Assembly: GCF_003725695.1 (NCBI RefSeq)
Contig: NZ_RJSE01000009.1
Location: 248,001 to 312,000 of the forward strand
DNA from: Nocardioides marmoriginsengisoli
GTDB taxonomy: Bacteria; Actinomycetota; Actinomycetes; Propionibacteriales; Nocardioidaceae
Direction: 5' to 3'
DNA length: 64,000 nucleotides
Made by a program: the position numbers and the translations under genes. This document shows positions 27,391-34,228 of the stretch, piece by piece. A model generated the notes under the pieces. The model had not been told where the DNA came from and searched no databases. It saw only the letters and a program-made list of their open reading frames with translations. How positions within the stretch are numbered: position 1 is the stretch's first letter; every line of letters starts with the position of its first letter.

Positions 27391-27876
27391 ATGACCCGCA
27401 TCCGATTCCTGCTCGCACCGACCCTCGCCGCCCTCGCGATCGGTGCCGGCGCCATCCCGGTCGGCGCCACCACGGCGCCCGCTCCGGCAGCTACCGCGAC
27501 CGCCCAGTCCTATCTCCGCGACCACCCCGGTGGCGTGCTGCGCACCGACCACGAGGTCGTCTACCCGGACGGCAGCGGGTTCGTGGCGGTCCCCGCGGAC
27601 ACGATGTCGCTGAGCGAGTGCTCGAGCGGGCGGTTCTGCATGTGGACCTCGGCGTCGTACACCGGCTCGTTCTCCTACGTGACCGGCAGCGGCGTGACGA
27701 AGCCGCTGAGCACGACCGTGAAGTCGTTCTGGAACAACCGCGGCCAGGCGGCCCGGCTCTACAACAACGCGGCAACGTCGTCGACCTGCTACGCGGCCGG
27801 CGACAAGAAGTCCTCGCTGACGGTTGGCTACCAGCAGCCGGCGAAGGTCCAGCTCTCCGCAGGAGCATCATGCTGA
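27391..27876 (+). CDS. Secreted peptidase-inhibitor family I36-type protein
   Basis: The 161-aa protein has a signal peptide (FLLAPTLAALAIGAGAIPVGATT). After a ~40-residue propeptide-like part, the C-terminal ~80 residues show CSSGRFCMWTSASYTG, VKSFWNNRG, and a spaced pair TCYAAGDK and GASC. This is the SMI/I36 layout of small disulfide-bonded beta-gamma-crystallin-like proteins of actinobacteria. Known relatives inhibit metalloproteases, and a metalloprotease gene lies at 21019. It carries the same promoter motif as the secreted protein at 23701. Confidence 0.82.
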   Translation: MTRIRFLLAPTLAALAIGAGAIPVGATTAPAPAATATAQSYLRDHPGGVLRTDHEVVYPDGSGFVAVPADTMSLSECSSGRFCMWTSASYTGSFSYVTGSGVTKPLSTTVKSFWNNRGQAARLYNNAATSSTCYAAGDKKSSLTVGYQQPAKVQLSAGASC

Positions 27877-27926
27877 ACTAGTCGCTCGCGAATGGCATCC
27901 TTGGCCCATGCTGCGGAGGGGCTCGG

Positions 27927-28436
27927 ATGGACGCGCGCGAGTTTGAGAAGGTGTTCTGGGTGCTGCAACCCCCCTTGCTCAGGTTTGCGCGCAACCAGCT
28001 CGACCCGGCCGGGGCCGAGGACGTCGTCGCCGAGACCCTGACCACGCTCTGGGGCAAGGACCTGGCCTTCCCGGAGTCCCCGGAGGAGGAGCGCGGCCTG
28101 CACGCCCTGGCCTACCAGGTGCTGACCGGGCACATCCGCAACGAGTACCGGTCCCGGCGCCGCCGGAAGGCTCTCGCCGAACGACTCGTCGCCCAGCCCG
28201 TGAAGGTGGCGGCCACCGGGCGGTCGGCGACGGATGTGGACGACGAGGCCCGCGTCACCTACCTGCTCCAGCAGCTCTCCGTCGACGATCGCGAGGTGAT
28301 CCTCTTGTTCAACGCCGGTTTCGACCTCGGCGACACCGCGCGGATCCTCGGGTGCTCGACCGCGGCGGCCGCCAAGCGCCGTACCCGGGCGCGCGGCAGG
28401 TTGCGCGAGATCGTGGACAAGGAGGCCCGGGAATGA
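27927..28436 (+). CDS. ECF RNA polymerase sigma factor
   Basis: The 169-aa protein has region 2 at ~15-85 (PAGAEDVVAETLTTLWGK, YQVLTGHIRNEYRSRRRR) and region 4 at ~105-160 (LSVDDREVILLFNAGF, DLGDTARILGCSTAAAAKRR). A good ribosome site (GGAGGGG) precedes the ATG at 27927. The next gene overlaps by 4 bp and encodes a membrane protein of the type that accompanies these sigma factors. It sits 50 bp after the I36 gene, so it may direct the two shared promoter motifs of the cassette (inference). Confidence 0.92.
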   Translation: MDAREFEKVFWVLQPPLLRFARNQLDPAGAEDVVAETLTTLWGKDLAFPESPEEERGLHALAYQVLTGHIRNEYRSRRRRKALAERLVAQPVKVAATGRSATDVDDEARVTYLLQQLSVDDREVILLFNAGFDLGDTARILGCSTAAAAKRRTRARGRLREIVDKEARE

Positions 28437-29563
28437 GCAACCTCCGACCCAACGACGACCCGGAGCTGCGCAAGCTCCTCGACTCGATCGGGCTGCACGA
28501 GAACGTCGTACCGGAGTCCGATCCGGAGTCGACCGCTCGGGCGCAGGCGATGCTCGGGCGCATCCTCGAGCAACCTCGCGGCCGGGGCCAGGGGCGCCGC
28601 TTCGTCCGGCCTGACCTGCGGCTCCGTGTCGGCGGTCGGCGTACCGTGCTGGGTCTGCTCGCCGCCGGGGTCGCCTGCGCGGTGATCGCGATCGCGCTGG
28701 TGGTCGTCGAGCCGGGTGCGGGACCGCGGCCCGCGGCCGCGGAGACCCCGCCGATGCTCACGTTCTCCGGCGTGGACGGGGATCACCTCCCCGGCGCGGG
28801 CGCACCGGCGCGGGCGCTGCTGGAGAACCTGGCTGGGCGCGCGGAGGGGCAGCCCCCGGCGGCGGACCTGCCGGTGCAACGGGTCGTCCTGGATGCCTGG
28901 TGGTCGTCGACGGATCCCGCCGATCGTGACCGCGGACCCGCCACCGTGCTGGTCCCGCGGCACGTCGAGGTCTACCAGCTCCCGGACGGGACCCGGCGCT
29001 CGATCGAGCGCCGCGGCCGACCGCTGGACGCCGACGGCCGGGCCACGGACCAGCCGGGCTCGTGGAGCGCGGTGCCGTCGACCACCGACGAGACCTTCAC
29101 CAACGACCTGGGCGCGGACTACCCCGGCACGCTGCCGGAGTCGGTCCCCGCTTTGCGGAAGCTGCTGGCTCCCCCGTACGGCTGCGGCGGCGTCGCCGGC
29201 GGGTGCCTGCTCGGTGCCGTCAACGACCTCTTCACCGGCTACGTGGTGGCACCATCCGTGACCGCGCGCCTCTGGCGCCTGCTCGCGACCGAGCCGACGA
29301 TCACCACCCTCGGTACGACGAAGGACCGGTTGGGCCGGGACGCGGTCGTGCTCGTGGCCGACGCGACCGACCCCACCCAACGGACGCTCGTCCTGATCGA
29401 CCCCGACACCGGGAGGTACCTCGGGTCGGAGTCGATCCTGGTGAAGCCGAACAAGGATCTGGGGTTCAAGCCGCCGGCGGTGGTCGCGTTCACCGCGCTC
29501 GCGAGCGCGGACCGGGTCGAGCAGGGAGAGGTGCCGGACAGCCGGACCACCACGCGGTACTGA
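28433..29563 (+). CDS. CU044_5270-type membrane protein, probable sigma-factor partner
   Basis: The 376-aa protein starts at the ATG overlapping the sigma-factor stop (ATGA). It has a ~70-residue cytoplasmic part (LRKLLDSIGLHENVVPESDPE), one transmembrane helix (RTVLGLLAAGVACAVIAIALVVVE), then an extracytoplasmic region with a Cys pair (PYGCGGVAGGCLLG) and beta-rich C-terminus. This family regularly follows ECF sigma genes in actinobacteria and is taken to act as anti-sigma factor or sensor, although no zinc-binding ASD motif (HxxxCxxC) is present. Confidence 0.85.
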   Translation: MSNLRPNDDPELRKLLDSIGLHENVVPESDPESTARAQAMLGRILEQPRGRGQGRRFVRPDLRLRVGGRRTVLGLLAAGVACAVIAIALVVVEPGAGPRPAAAETPPMLTFSGVDGDHLPGAGAPARALLENLAGRAEGQPPAADLPVQRVVLDAWWSSTDPADRDRGPATVLVPRHVEVYQLPDGTRRSIERRGRPLDADGRATDQPGSWSAVPSTTDETFTNDLGADYPGTLPESVPALRKLLAPPYGCGGVAGGCLLGAVNDLFTGYVVAPSVTARLWRLLATEPTITTLGTTKDRLGRDAVVLVADATDPTQRTLVLIDPDTGRYLGSESILVKPNKDLGFKPPAVVAFTALASADRVEQGEVPDSRTTTRY

Positions 29564-29584
29564 GCGGCGATGGTTCGGACCTGG

Positions 29585-29600
29585 TCAGTAGTACCAGGGG
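29585..29600. repeat. Left att-like 16-bp direct repeat
   Basis: TCAGTAGTACCAGGGG is identical to 32767-32782, the end of menB. It lies 22 bp after the stop of the sigma-partner gene and is noncoding here. This is the expected leftover of the displaced original 3' end after integration into menB. Confidence 0.65.
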
Positions 29601-29765
29601 AAGCACGGCAAGCTCAGCGGGTGTTGGTAGTCATCGACGGCGATGTGCCGCTGACCTGCGCAAACGTGATGGTGGGCGTTGGCGGTCGACGGGCTCCGAC
29701 GACTCTGCTGCCACGTTCTTGCCACGCACGCGTGCGGCTGATCGGGCGTCACTACCCTGTTCGTC

Positions 29766-30467
29766 ATGCCCGTGCCCAAAGTCGTCGACTCCCTACGTGG
29801 GTGGGTCGGGTTCAAGTCTCTCCAGACGCGCTGGGCGATCAAGAGCCGCTGGCGGCGAGTGCGCGGTCACCACGGCGCGTTCGAGCACGGCGAGGTCAGT
29901 ATTCGTGCAGTGCAGCTGACCGAGCTGTGGGAGCGCACGTGGCCCAGGGCCGAACCGCTCGGCTACGTGCTGCGAGTCGAATACGCCGATCAGTGGGTCC
30001 GGTTCCATAGCCTTCCCGAGTCGAAGCGATACGCCGAGAACGAGGTGGAGTACGACGAGATCCTCCGGCGGCATCGCACCGTCCTGCGAGAGCTCCAAGG
30101 CTCCGCCGGCACCGCCGACTTGTGCGTAATCGCTGCGGACTGGGGTTGGCGGGATTCGGCCGCAGGCTGGTCAAGGCGAAAGGTGTCCGGCGCGTGGCCA
30201 TGGCGCATTGGCCAAGCGGACGACGACCCAGACACCGGACGCAACTACTTCTGGGCGGCGTCAGGACTGTCTGACGCCGAGGTCGACTCTCTTCTGCTGG
30301 CGGCGGCAGACGACCAAGGCCGCTTCGTCATCGGCGCTCCCAATCTCGAATGGCTCTACTGCCCTTACGACGGTGGCGCCGACGTTGTACTTCCAAGTGC
30401 GGTCGCGCGCGACGGCCTCAAGGCCCGTCATGCCGGCTGGTTGTCTTCGTACCCAGGCGGTCTCTGA
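29766..30467 (+). CDS. DUF3885-like protein in the island
   Basis: The 233-aa protein is soluble, with no signal peptide. It has RFHSLPESKRYAENEVEYDE, a central acidic region, and a C-terminus PYDGGADVVLPS ... WLSSYPGGL, which resembles DUF3885, a family frequent among toxin-immunity gene sets. The match is from memory of the pattern, so it is tentative. Codon use is less GC-rich than the flanking genome, supporting transfer. The N-terminal ~35 basic residues may not belong to the domain, and the true start could be further in. Confidence 0.68.
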   Translation: MPVPKVVDSLRGWVGFKSLQTRWAIKSRWRRVRGHHGAFEHGEVSIRAVQLTELWERTWPRAEPLGYVLRVEYADQWVRFHSLPESKRYAENEVEYDEILRRHRTVLRELQGSAGTADLCVIAADWGWRDSAAGWSRRKVSGAWPWRIGQADDDPDTGRNYFWAASGLSDAEVDSLLLAAADDQGRFVIGAPNLEWLYCPYDGGADVVLPSAVARDGLKARHAGWLSSYPGGL

Positions 30468-30481
30468 AGCTGACAATGCGG

Positions 30482-31309
30482 CTATGCACCAGCCGCGATG
30501 CGCTGCACGAACTCGTTGACCCAGGCCACGGCGGCACCCACGTCAGGCAGTACGTCTATGTCCTCGATCGCGGCCTCATACAGCGTGTCCCAACCGGCAC
30601 CAGTCTCGATGGTCGGCGGCCATAGCTGCTGGCGCCGGTACGCGAAGAGCCGGACGCACGTGGCCTTGACCTGCGCGAGGTCGAGGTCTTCGCCCTTGTC
30701 GAGCAGCTGAAGGTCGACGAGGTCGCGCGATCGCTCGCTGCCAGGGTCCGAGACCGCATGCAGCTTCTGGGCGACCTGGTGATCGGCCCGCATCACCGGC
30801 ACCGGCTTGGGCACTTCGAGGCCAACCTCGGTGAAGAGCTGGGCCAAGCCGTCCGCGAGCTGGTACTCCGGTTCCTCCGCATCGCCGATCTCGTTGTGTC
30901 CGAGCTCGAACTTCACGGTGCACCAAGGTCGGCCGCGGTAGTCAAGCTTCACGTTGAACGGCTGCATGACGTACGCCGTTGGCACGCCGGTAGGCCGCGG
31001 TGCAGCCCTCTCGATTAGCCTGCCGGTGAAGCCCGCCCATCCGGCAGCCAGCGAGTCCTCGAAGTCGCTGCGGAACCGAGCCAGCGGCTGCACGCGAGCC
31101 GCGTCGAGATCCTGGGTGAACCGAGTGCCGCGGCCGTAGCGAAGCGCCATCGCGCTGCCGCCCTTGATGGCTCCCTCGGGAAGCATTTGGCCGACCACGA
31201 CGAGCGCCATGCCGACGCGTCGCCGAACGGCGAGTTCCTCGCTGCTCTCGAGGTTGCGGATGCGCTGCTCCAACGACCGGACGCTGTTCGGCACATCGGC
31301 GTAGCTCAC
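30482..31309 (-). CDS. abiEii: AbiEii-family nucleotidyltransferase toxin
   Basis: From the GTG at 31309 the protein has 275 aa. The nucleotidyltransferase core reads AIKGGSAMALRYG, then GTRFTQDLDAAR, which gives the GGS loop and the paired Asp residues for metal and NTP. The C-terminal half has QVAQKLHAVSDPGSERSRDL, as in AbiEii/AbiGii. These toxins transfer nucleotides, and relatives modify tRNA 3' ends. Its start overlaps the antitoxin stop by 4 bp (GTGA), ensuring coupled synthesis. It provides phage defence by abortive infection (family knowledge). Confidence 0.9.
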   Translation of the reverse strand: MSYADVPNSVRSLEQRIRNLESSEELAVRRRVGMALVVVGQMLPEGAIKGGSAMALRYGRGTRFTQDLDAARVQPLARFRSDFEDSLAAGWAGFTGRLIERAAPRPTGVPTAYVMQPFNVKLDYRGRPWCTVKFELGHNEIGDAEEPEYQLADGLAQLFTEVGLEVPKPVPVMRADHQVAQKLHAVSDPGSERSRDLVDLQLLDKGEDLDLAQVKATCVRLFAYRRQQLWPPTIETGAGWDTLYEAAIEDIDVLPDVGAAVAWVNEFVQRIAAGA

Positions 31310-31848
31310 GATCGAAGTTCCTTCCTGACCCGCTGCCACTCCTTGGTGGTCATCAGACCTTCCTTTCGCGCTTCCTCAGCAGCATCCATCAGCCGGCTCC
31401 GCTCGATGCGCCCGCGGCATTCGAGGATCGCGTCCGCAACACGTTGCGACCTCAGGCCTTCATACAGCGTGGTGGTGACATCGTCCTTCACCCGCGTCAG
31501 GTCGATGAACGGCGGCAGCTTCGGCCGCGTGCGCTTCCGAACGGCGACCCTGATCCGTCGAGGGTTCACATCGGCGAGCCCGAACAAGGCGAGCACCGAG
31601 TCTCCATGGAGGTACGACCCCTCACCCGCGCGTAGTAGCGCCTCGGCGAACTGATCGAACGCGCTGGTAGGAGCATCCGGCACTCGATAGAGCCCATAGG
31701 CGACGTTGTTCAGACCGCCACGAGCAGCAAGCTTGGGAAGCTCGACGGCGGGAACCCCGGCCTCGGCCGCCTGCTTGGTCGTGACGTAGCCGTACTGATC
31801 GAGCGCGATCTCGCGCACGATGTCCCGGTACTTCACCTCAGCGGCCAT
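31306..31848 (-). CDS. abiEi: AbiEi-family antitoxin / autorepressor
   Basis: From the ATG at 31848 the protein has 180 aa. Residues ~8-60 form the winged helix (IALDQYGYVTTKQAAEAGV), followed by the AbiEi core (GLYRVPDAP, HGDSVLALFGLADVNPRRIRVAV) and the conserved TTTLYEGLRSQRVADAI. It neutralises AbiEii without stable binding in studied type IV systems and represses its own promoter through inverted repeats. A near-perfect inverted repeat lies exactly at this start codon, supporting ATG 31848 over an upstream ATG at 31962. Confidence 0.92.
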   Translation of the reverse strand: MAAEVKYRDIVREIALDQYGYVTTKQAAEAGVPAVELPKLAARGGLNNVAYGLYRVPDAPTSAFDQFAEALLRAGEGSYLHGDSVLALFGLADVNPRRIRVAVRKRTRPKLPPFIDLTRVKDDVTTTLYEGLRSQRVADAILECRGRIERSRLMDAAEEARKEGLMTTKEWQRVRKELRS

Positions 31849-31883
31849 GTCACAACTATACCGAAAACGGTAGTGTTGTGACA
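31848..31883 (-). promoter_or_regulatory. abiE promoter and operator inverted repeat
   Basis: Two 16-bp arms, TGTCACAACTATACCG and CGGTAGTGTTGTGACA, match at 14 of 16 positions around an AAAA spacer. On the minus strand TATAGT stands 6 bp before the ATG, and CTGTCA lies 18 bp further upstream. RNA would start at or near the A of ATG, giving a leaderless message. A repressor on the repeat would cover both promoter boxes, as expected for AbiEi autoregulation. Confidence 0.78.
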
Positions 31884-31891
31884 GAGTCAGC

Positions 31892-31987
31892 TTAGCTCTT
31901 GAGCAGCAAGTAGTCCGTTCCGCAGTCGGGACAAGTCGAGCGGTCGATGGTCGACTCGCCATCCAGTCGGAGATCGCTAACGGTCAT
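31892..31987 (-). CDS. 31-aa CPxC peptide, translationally coupled
   Basis: The ATG at 31987 overlaps the stop of the 202-aa gene (ATGA). The peptide begins MTVSDLRLDGES and ends STCPDCGTDYLLLKS, with a single zinc-knuckle-like CPxCG. One knuckle could bind zinc only as a dimer or with a partner. It ends 44 bp before the abiEi start. The tight overlap favours real translation, but its size makes this uncertain. Confidence 0.45.
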   Translation of the reverse strand: MTVSDLRLDGESTIDRSTCPDCGTDYLLLKS

Positions 31988-32592
31988 TGATCCCATCCCT
32001 CCGGCAGTGCGAGGGCTTCTTTCACGTATCTCCGGTAGGCCGACGTCTCCCACGTGCGGGTGATGTCATTCCAATCACCGATCTTCGACGACTGAAGCTG
32101 GGCCTTGAGGTCGCCGCGGCGGCCCATGTAGAGGACGAACGTGAACACCTCGCGCTCGGTAGTGACGAGCACACCGAACTCCTGATCGCCGTCGTCCGGG
32201 AAGAACTGGGCAAGGACCACCGTCTCGACATCGACGCCGCACTCAGGCAGCAGATCCCTGATGCGCGCAAAGAGCGGATCGCCGCTGCGCCTGAGCATCC
32301 GAGTGAGATGGGCGGCCTGCGACTCGGCGCCGCGAGCTGGTTGACCGTCGTTCTCCCATCCGTGCTCGACGTACGTTTTGTGATCCCACTCCTGGTCGGT
32401 CGTATAGACACCCCAACCCTGGTGCTCGTAGTAGGCCGTCATCGCGTCGAAGTGGCTCGCCGCCTCGACCGTCCAGACGAGCCTCGCCGACGAGGAGAGC
32501 AATGCGCGCGCATCGGCACCGCGCAGACCGCTCAGACAGAACGTGTATCGGCCTTCGTCCTCAGGGTCGTCCCAGAGTTCATGCAGCAGCAC
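31984..32592 (-). CDS. Hypothetical 202-aa protein of the AbiE island
   Basis: It is read from a GTG at 32592. The N-terminal half (HELWDDPEDEGRYTFCLSG, then RLVWTVEAASHFDAMTAYYE) and the C-terminal half (DPLFARIRDLLPECGVDVET, then VFTFVLYMGRRGDL) look like two compact alpha/beta domains. No known family is recognised and no membrane segment is present. It follows a DUF4279-like fragment by 9 bp and overlaps a 31-aa peptide gene. The setting suggests cargo such as an immunity or defence accessory protein (inference). Confidence 0.7.
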   Translation of the reverse strand: MLLHELWDDPEDEGRYTFCLSGLRGADARALLSSSARLVWTVEAASHFDAMTAYYEHQGWGVYTTDQEWDHKTYVEHGWENDGQPARGAESQAAHLTRMLRRSGDPLFARIRDLLPECGVDVETVVLAQFFPDDGDQEFGVLVTTEREVFTFVLYMGRRGDLKAQLQSSKIGDWNDITRTWETSAYRRYVKEALALPEGWDQ

Positions 32593-32601
32593 AGTCGGAC
32601 G

Positions 32602-32754
32602 CTACTCGTCGTCCGGAGCGCCGACGTATTGATCAACGTCGAGATGGCAGCCAAGCTGCGCCATCAGCTCCACCGTTTCGTGCGAGAAGGCCAGCGCGGG
32701 TGTTGGAACGTCGGCCCACGGTTCGTCGGCCTCGATGTTGATGTCGCCGATCAT
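32602..32754 (-). pseudogene. C-terminal fragment of a DUF4279-like gene
   Basis: A 50-codon frame encodes DEPWADVPTPALAFSHETVE, then LMAQLGCHLDVDQYVG. The pattern of a Ser/His-Glu-Thr helix followed by LGxxLDxDxYV resembles the last ~40 residues of DUF4279 proteins. In-frame sequence upstream hits the TGA within the att-like repeat 12 bp away, so the rest of the gene is missing. It was probably truncated at the island junction. A genuine 50-aa protein is the alternative. Confidence 0.45.
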
Positions 32755-32766
32755 GTAGATGTCGAA

Positions 32767-32782
32767 TCAGTAGTACCAGGGG
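32767..32782. repeat. Right att-like 16-bp direct repeat (menB 3' end)
   Basis: TCAGTAGTACCAGGGG, identical to 29585-29600. On the minus strand it encodes the last menB codons (P-W-Y-Y-stop). Integration into the 3' end of a conserved gene that leaves the gene intact is the usual design for site-specific islands. Confidence 0.65.
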
Positions 32783-33717
32783 TACGGCGACCAGTCCGGG
32801 TCGCGCTTCTCGAGGAACTGGTCGCGACCCTCCTGGGCCTCCTCGGTCATGTACGCGAGCCGGGTGGTCTCGCCCGCGAAGAGCTGCTGGCCGACCAGGC
32901 CGTCGTCGATCAGGTTGAACGAGTACTTCAGCATCCGCTGCGCGGTCGGGCTCTTGCCGTTGATGATCCGGCCCCACTCCAGGCCGGTCTTCTCCAGCTC
33001 GGCGTGCGGGACGGCGCGGTTGACGGTGCCCATCCGGACGCCCTCGTCGGCGGAGTACTCCTGGCCCAGGAAGAAGATCTCGCGGGCGATCTTCTGACCC
33101 ACCTGGCGCGCGAGGTACGCCGACCCGAAGCCGCCGTCGAACGAACCCACGTCGGCGTCGGTCTGCTTGAACCGGCCGTGCTCGGCGCTCGCCAGGGTGA
33201 GGTCGCTGACCACGTGCAGCGAGTGCCCCCCGCCGGCCGCCCAGCCGTTGACCAGGCTGATCACGACCTTTGGCATGAACCGGATCAGCCGCTGGCACTC
33301 GAGGATGTGCAGCCGGGCCATCTTGGCCTGGTCGATCGGGTTGGGGGGCGCGCCCGCGTCGCTCCCGGTTCGCGCCTCCGTCCCGGCGGTCTCGTACTGG
33401 TAGCCGGCCTTGCCGCGGATCCGCTGGTCGCCGCCGGTGCAGAACGCGTGCTTCCCGTTCTTGGTGCTCGGCCCGTTGCCGGTCAGCAGCACGCAGCCGA
33501 CGTCACCCGACGTACGGGCGTGCTCCAGGGTGCGCAGCAGCTCGTCGACCGTGTGCGGTCGGAAGGCGTTGAGCACGTCCGGGCGGTCGAAAGCGATCCG
33601 GACCGTGCCGTGCTCCTTGGCGCGGTGGTAGGTGAGATCGGTCAGATCCTCGAAGCCGGGGACCTCGTCCCAGTCGGCCGGGTCGAAGATGTCGCTGACG
33701 CCGTCAAGAGCACTCAT
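32767..33717 (-). CDS. menB: 1,4-Dihydroxy-2-naphthoyl-CoA synthase
   Basis: From the ATG at 33717 (MSALDGVSDIFDPADW) the protein has 316 aa, the usual actinobacterial length. Crotonase-fold features are FDRPDVLNAFRPHTVDEL, CTGGDQRIRG, VVISLVNGWAAGGGHSLHVV and the acidic loop TDADVGSFDGGFGSAYLARQ that distinguishes MenB. The C-terminal YPWYY is typical. It closes the naphthoquinone ring in menaquinone synthesis. No other men genes are in the window. Its last codons lie within the att-like repeat. Confidence 0.95.
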   Translation of the reverse strand: MSALDGVSDIFDPADWDEVPGFEDLTDLTYHRAKEHGTVRIAFDRPDVLNAFRPHTVDELLRTLEHARTSGDVGCVLLTGNGPSTKNGKHAFCTGGDQRIRGKAGYQYETAGTEARTGSDAGAPPNPIDQAKMARLHILECQRLIRFMPKVVISLVNGWAAGGGHSLHVVSDLTLASAEHGRFKQTDADVGSFDGGFGSAYLARQVGQKIAREIFFLGQEYSADEGVRMGTVNRAVPHAELEKTGLEWGRIINGKSPTAQRMLKYSFNLIDDGLVGQQLFAGETTRLAYMTEEAQEGRDQFLEKRDPDWSPYPWYY

Positions 33718-33780
33718 GCCGCTGAGGCTATCGGTGCTGCTCTCTGGAATCTTCGCCGGCAGCGTGCTGTTGTGAGCGGT

Positions 33781-34224
33781 ATGACTCTTCAAGGAACGTA
33801 CGTCCCCAGCAAGGCGGGCTGGGTCCGCGATCAGGTCGCCGCCTTCGAGGCCTCCAACGGCGCCGAGGCGAACACGTTGCAGGGCGGCCCGCACCCGATC
33901 GTGGTGATCACCTCGGTCGGCGCGAAGTCCGGCAACCTGCGCAAGAACCCGGTGATGCGGGTCGAGCGCGACGGCAAGTACGTCGCGATCGCCTCGAAGG
34001 GCGGAGCCGACGACCAGCCCGAGTGGTACTACAACTTCGTCGCCCACCCCGAGGTCGACCTCCAGGACGGTCCGGTCAAGAAGACCTACAGCGTCCGCGT
34101 CCTCACCGGCGACGAGCGCGCCGACTGGTGGCAGCACGCGGTCGACACCTGGTCGACCTACGCGTCGTACCAGAAGAAGACCGAGCGCGAGATCCCGGTC
34201 TTCCTGCTCGAACCGACGAGCTGA
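33781..34224 (+). CDS. Nitroreductase-family deazaflavin-dependent oxidoreductase (DDN-like)
   Basis: The 147-aa protein begins MTLQGTYVPSKAGWVRDQ (an in-frame GTG lies 9 bp upstream). It has the split-barrel motifs of the F420-dependent DDN family: VVITSVGAKSGNLRKNPVMRVE and VAIASKGGADDQPEWYYNFVA. Relatives use F420H2 to reduce quinones or nitro compounds. Being divergent from menB across 63 bp, it may act on menaquinone (inference). Confidence 0.92.
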   Translation: MTLQGTYVPSKAGWVRDQVAAFEASNGAEANTLQGGPHPIVVITSVGAKSGNLRKNPVMRVERDGKYVAIASKGGADDQPEWYYNFVAHPEVDLQDGPVKKTYSVRVLTGDERADWWQHAVDTWSTYASYQKKTEREIPVFLLEPTS

Positions 34225-34228
34225 CGGT

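Larger units (their letters stand above)
29585..32782. mobile_element. Putative integrated island at the menB 3' end, carrying AbiE
   Basis: This segment is bounded by exact 16-bp direct repeats (29585-29600 and 32767-32782). The right repeat starts with the stop codon of menB. The GC content inside is visibly lower than outside. The cargo is a DUF3885-like gene, an AbiEii/AbiEi toxin-antitoxin pair, a 31-aa peptide, an unknown 202-aa protein and a DUF4279-like fragment. There is no integrase, so the element is either decayed or was moved in trans. TGCCACG repeats at 29709-29726 could be remnants of integrase arm sites. Confidence 0.65.

Noticed and set aside
29585-29842. Minus-strand frame of 85 codons at the island edge ending in P-W-Y-Y
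   Set aside because: The tail reflects the duplicated menB end; the rest has no recognisable domain and overlaps the plus-strand DUF3885-like gene.
29766-29850. GGGTTCAAGTC resembling a tRNA T arm near the island's left end
   Set aside because: The flanking bases do not form a T stem and no acceptor or anticodon arm can be folded around it.
31987-33780. Long plus-strand extension in front of the deazaflavin reductase
   Set aside because: The region is antisense to menB and island genes; homology to the DDN family begins only at the ATG at 33781.
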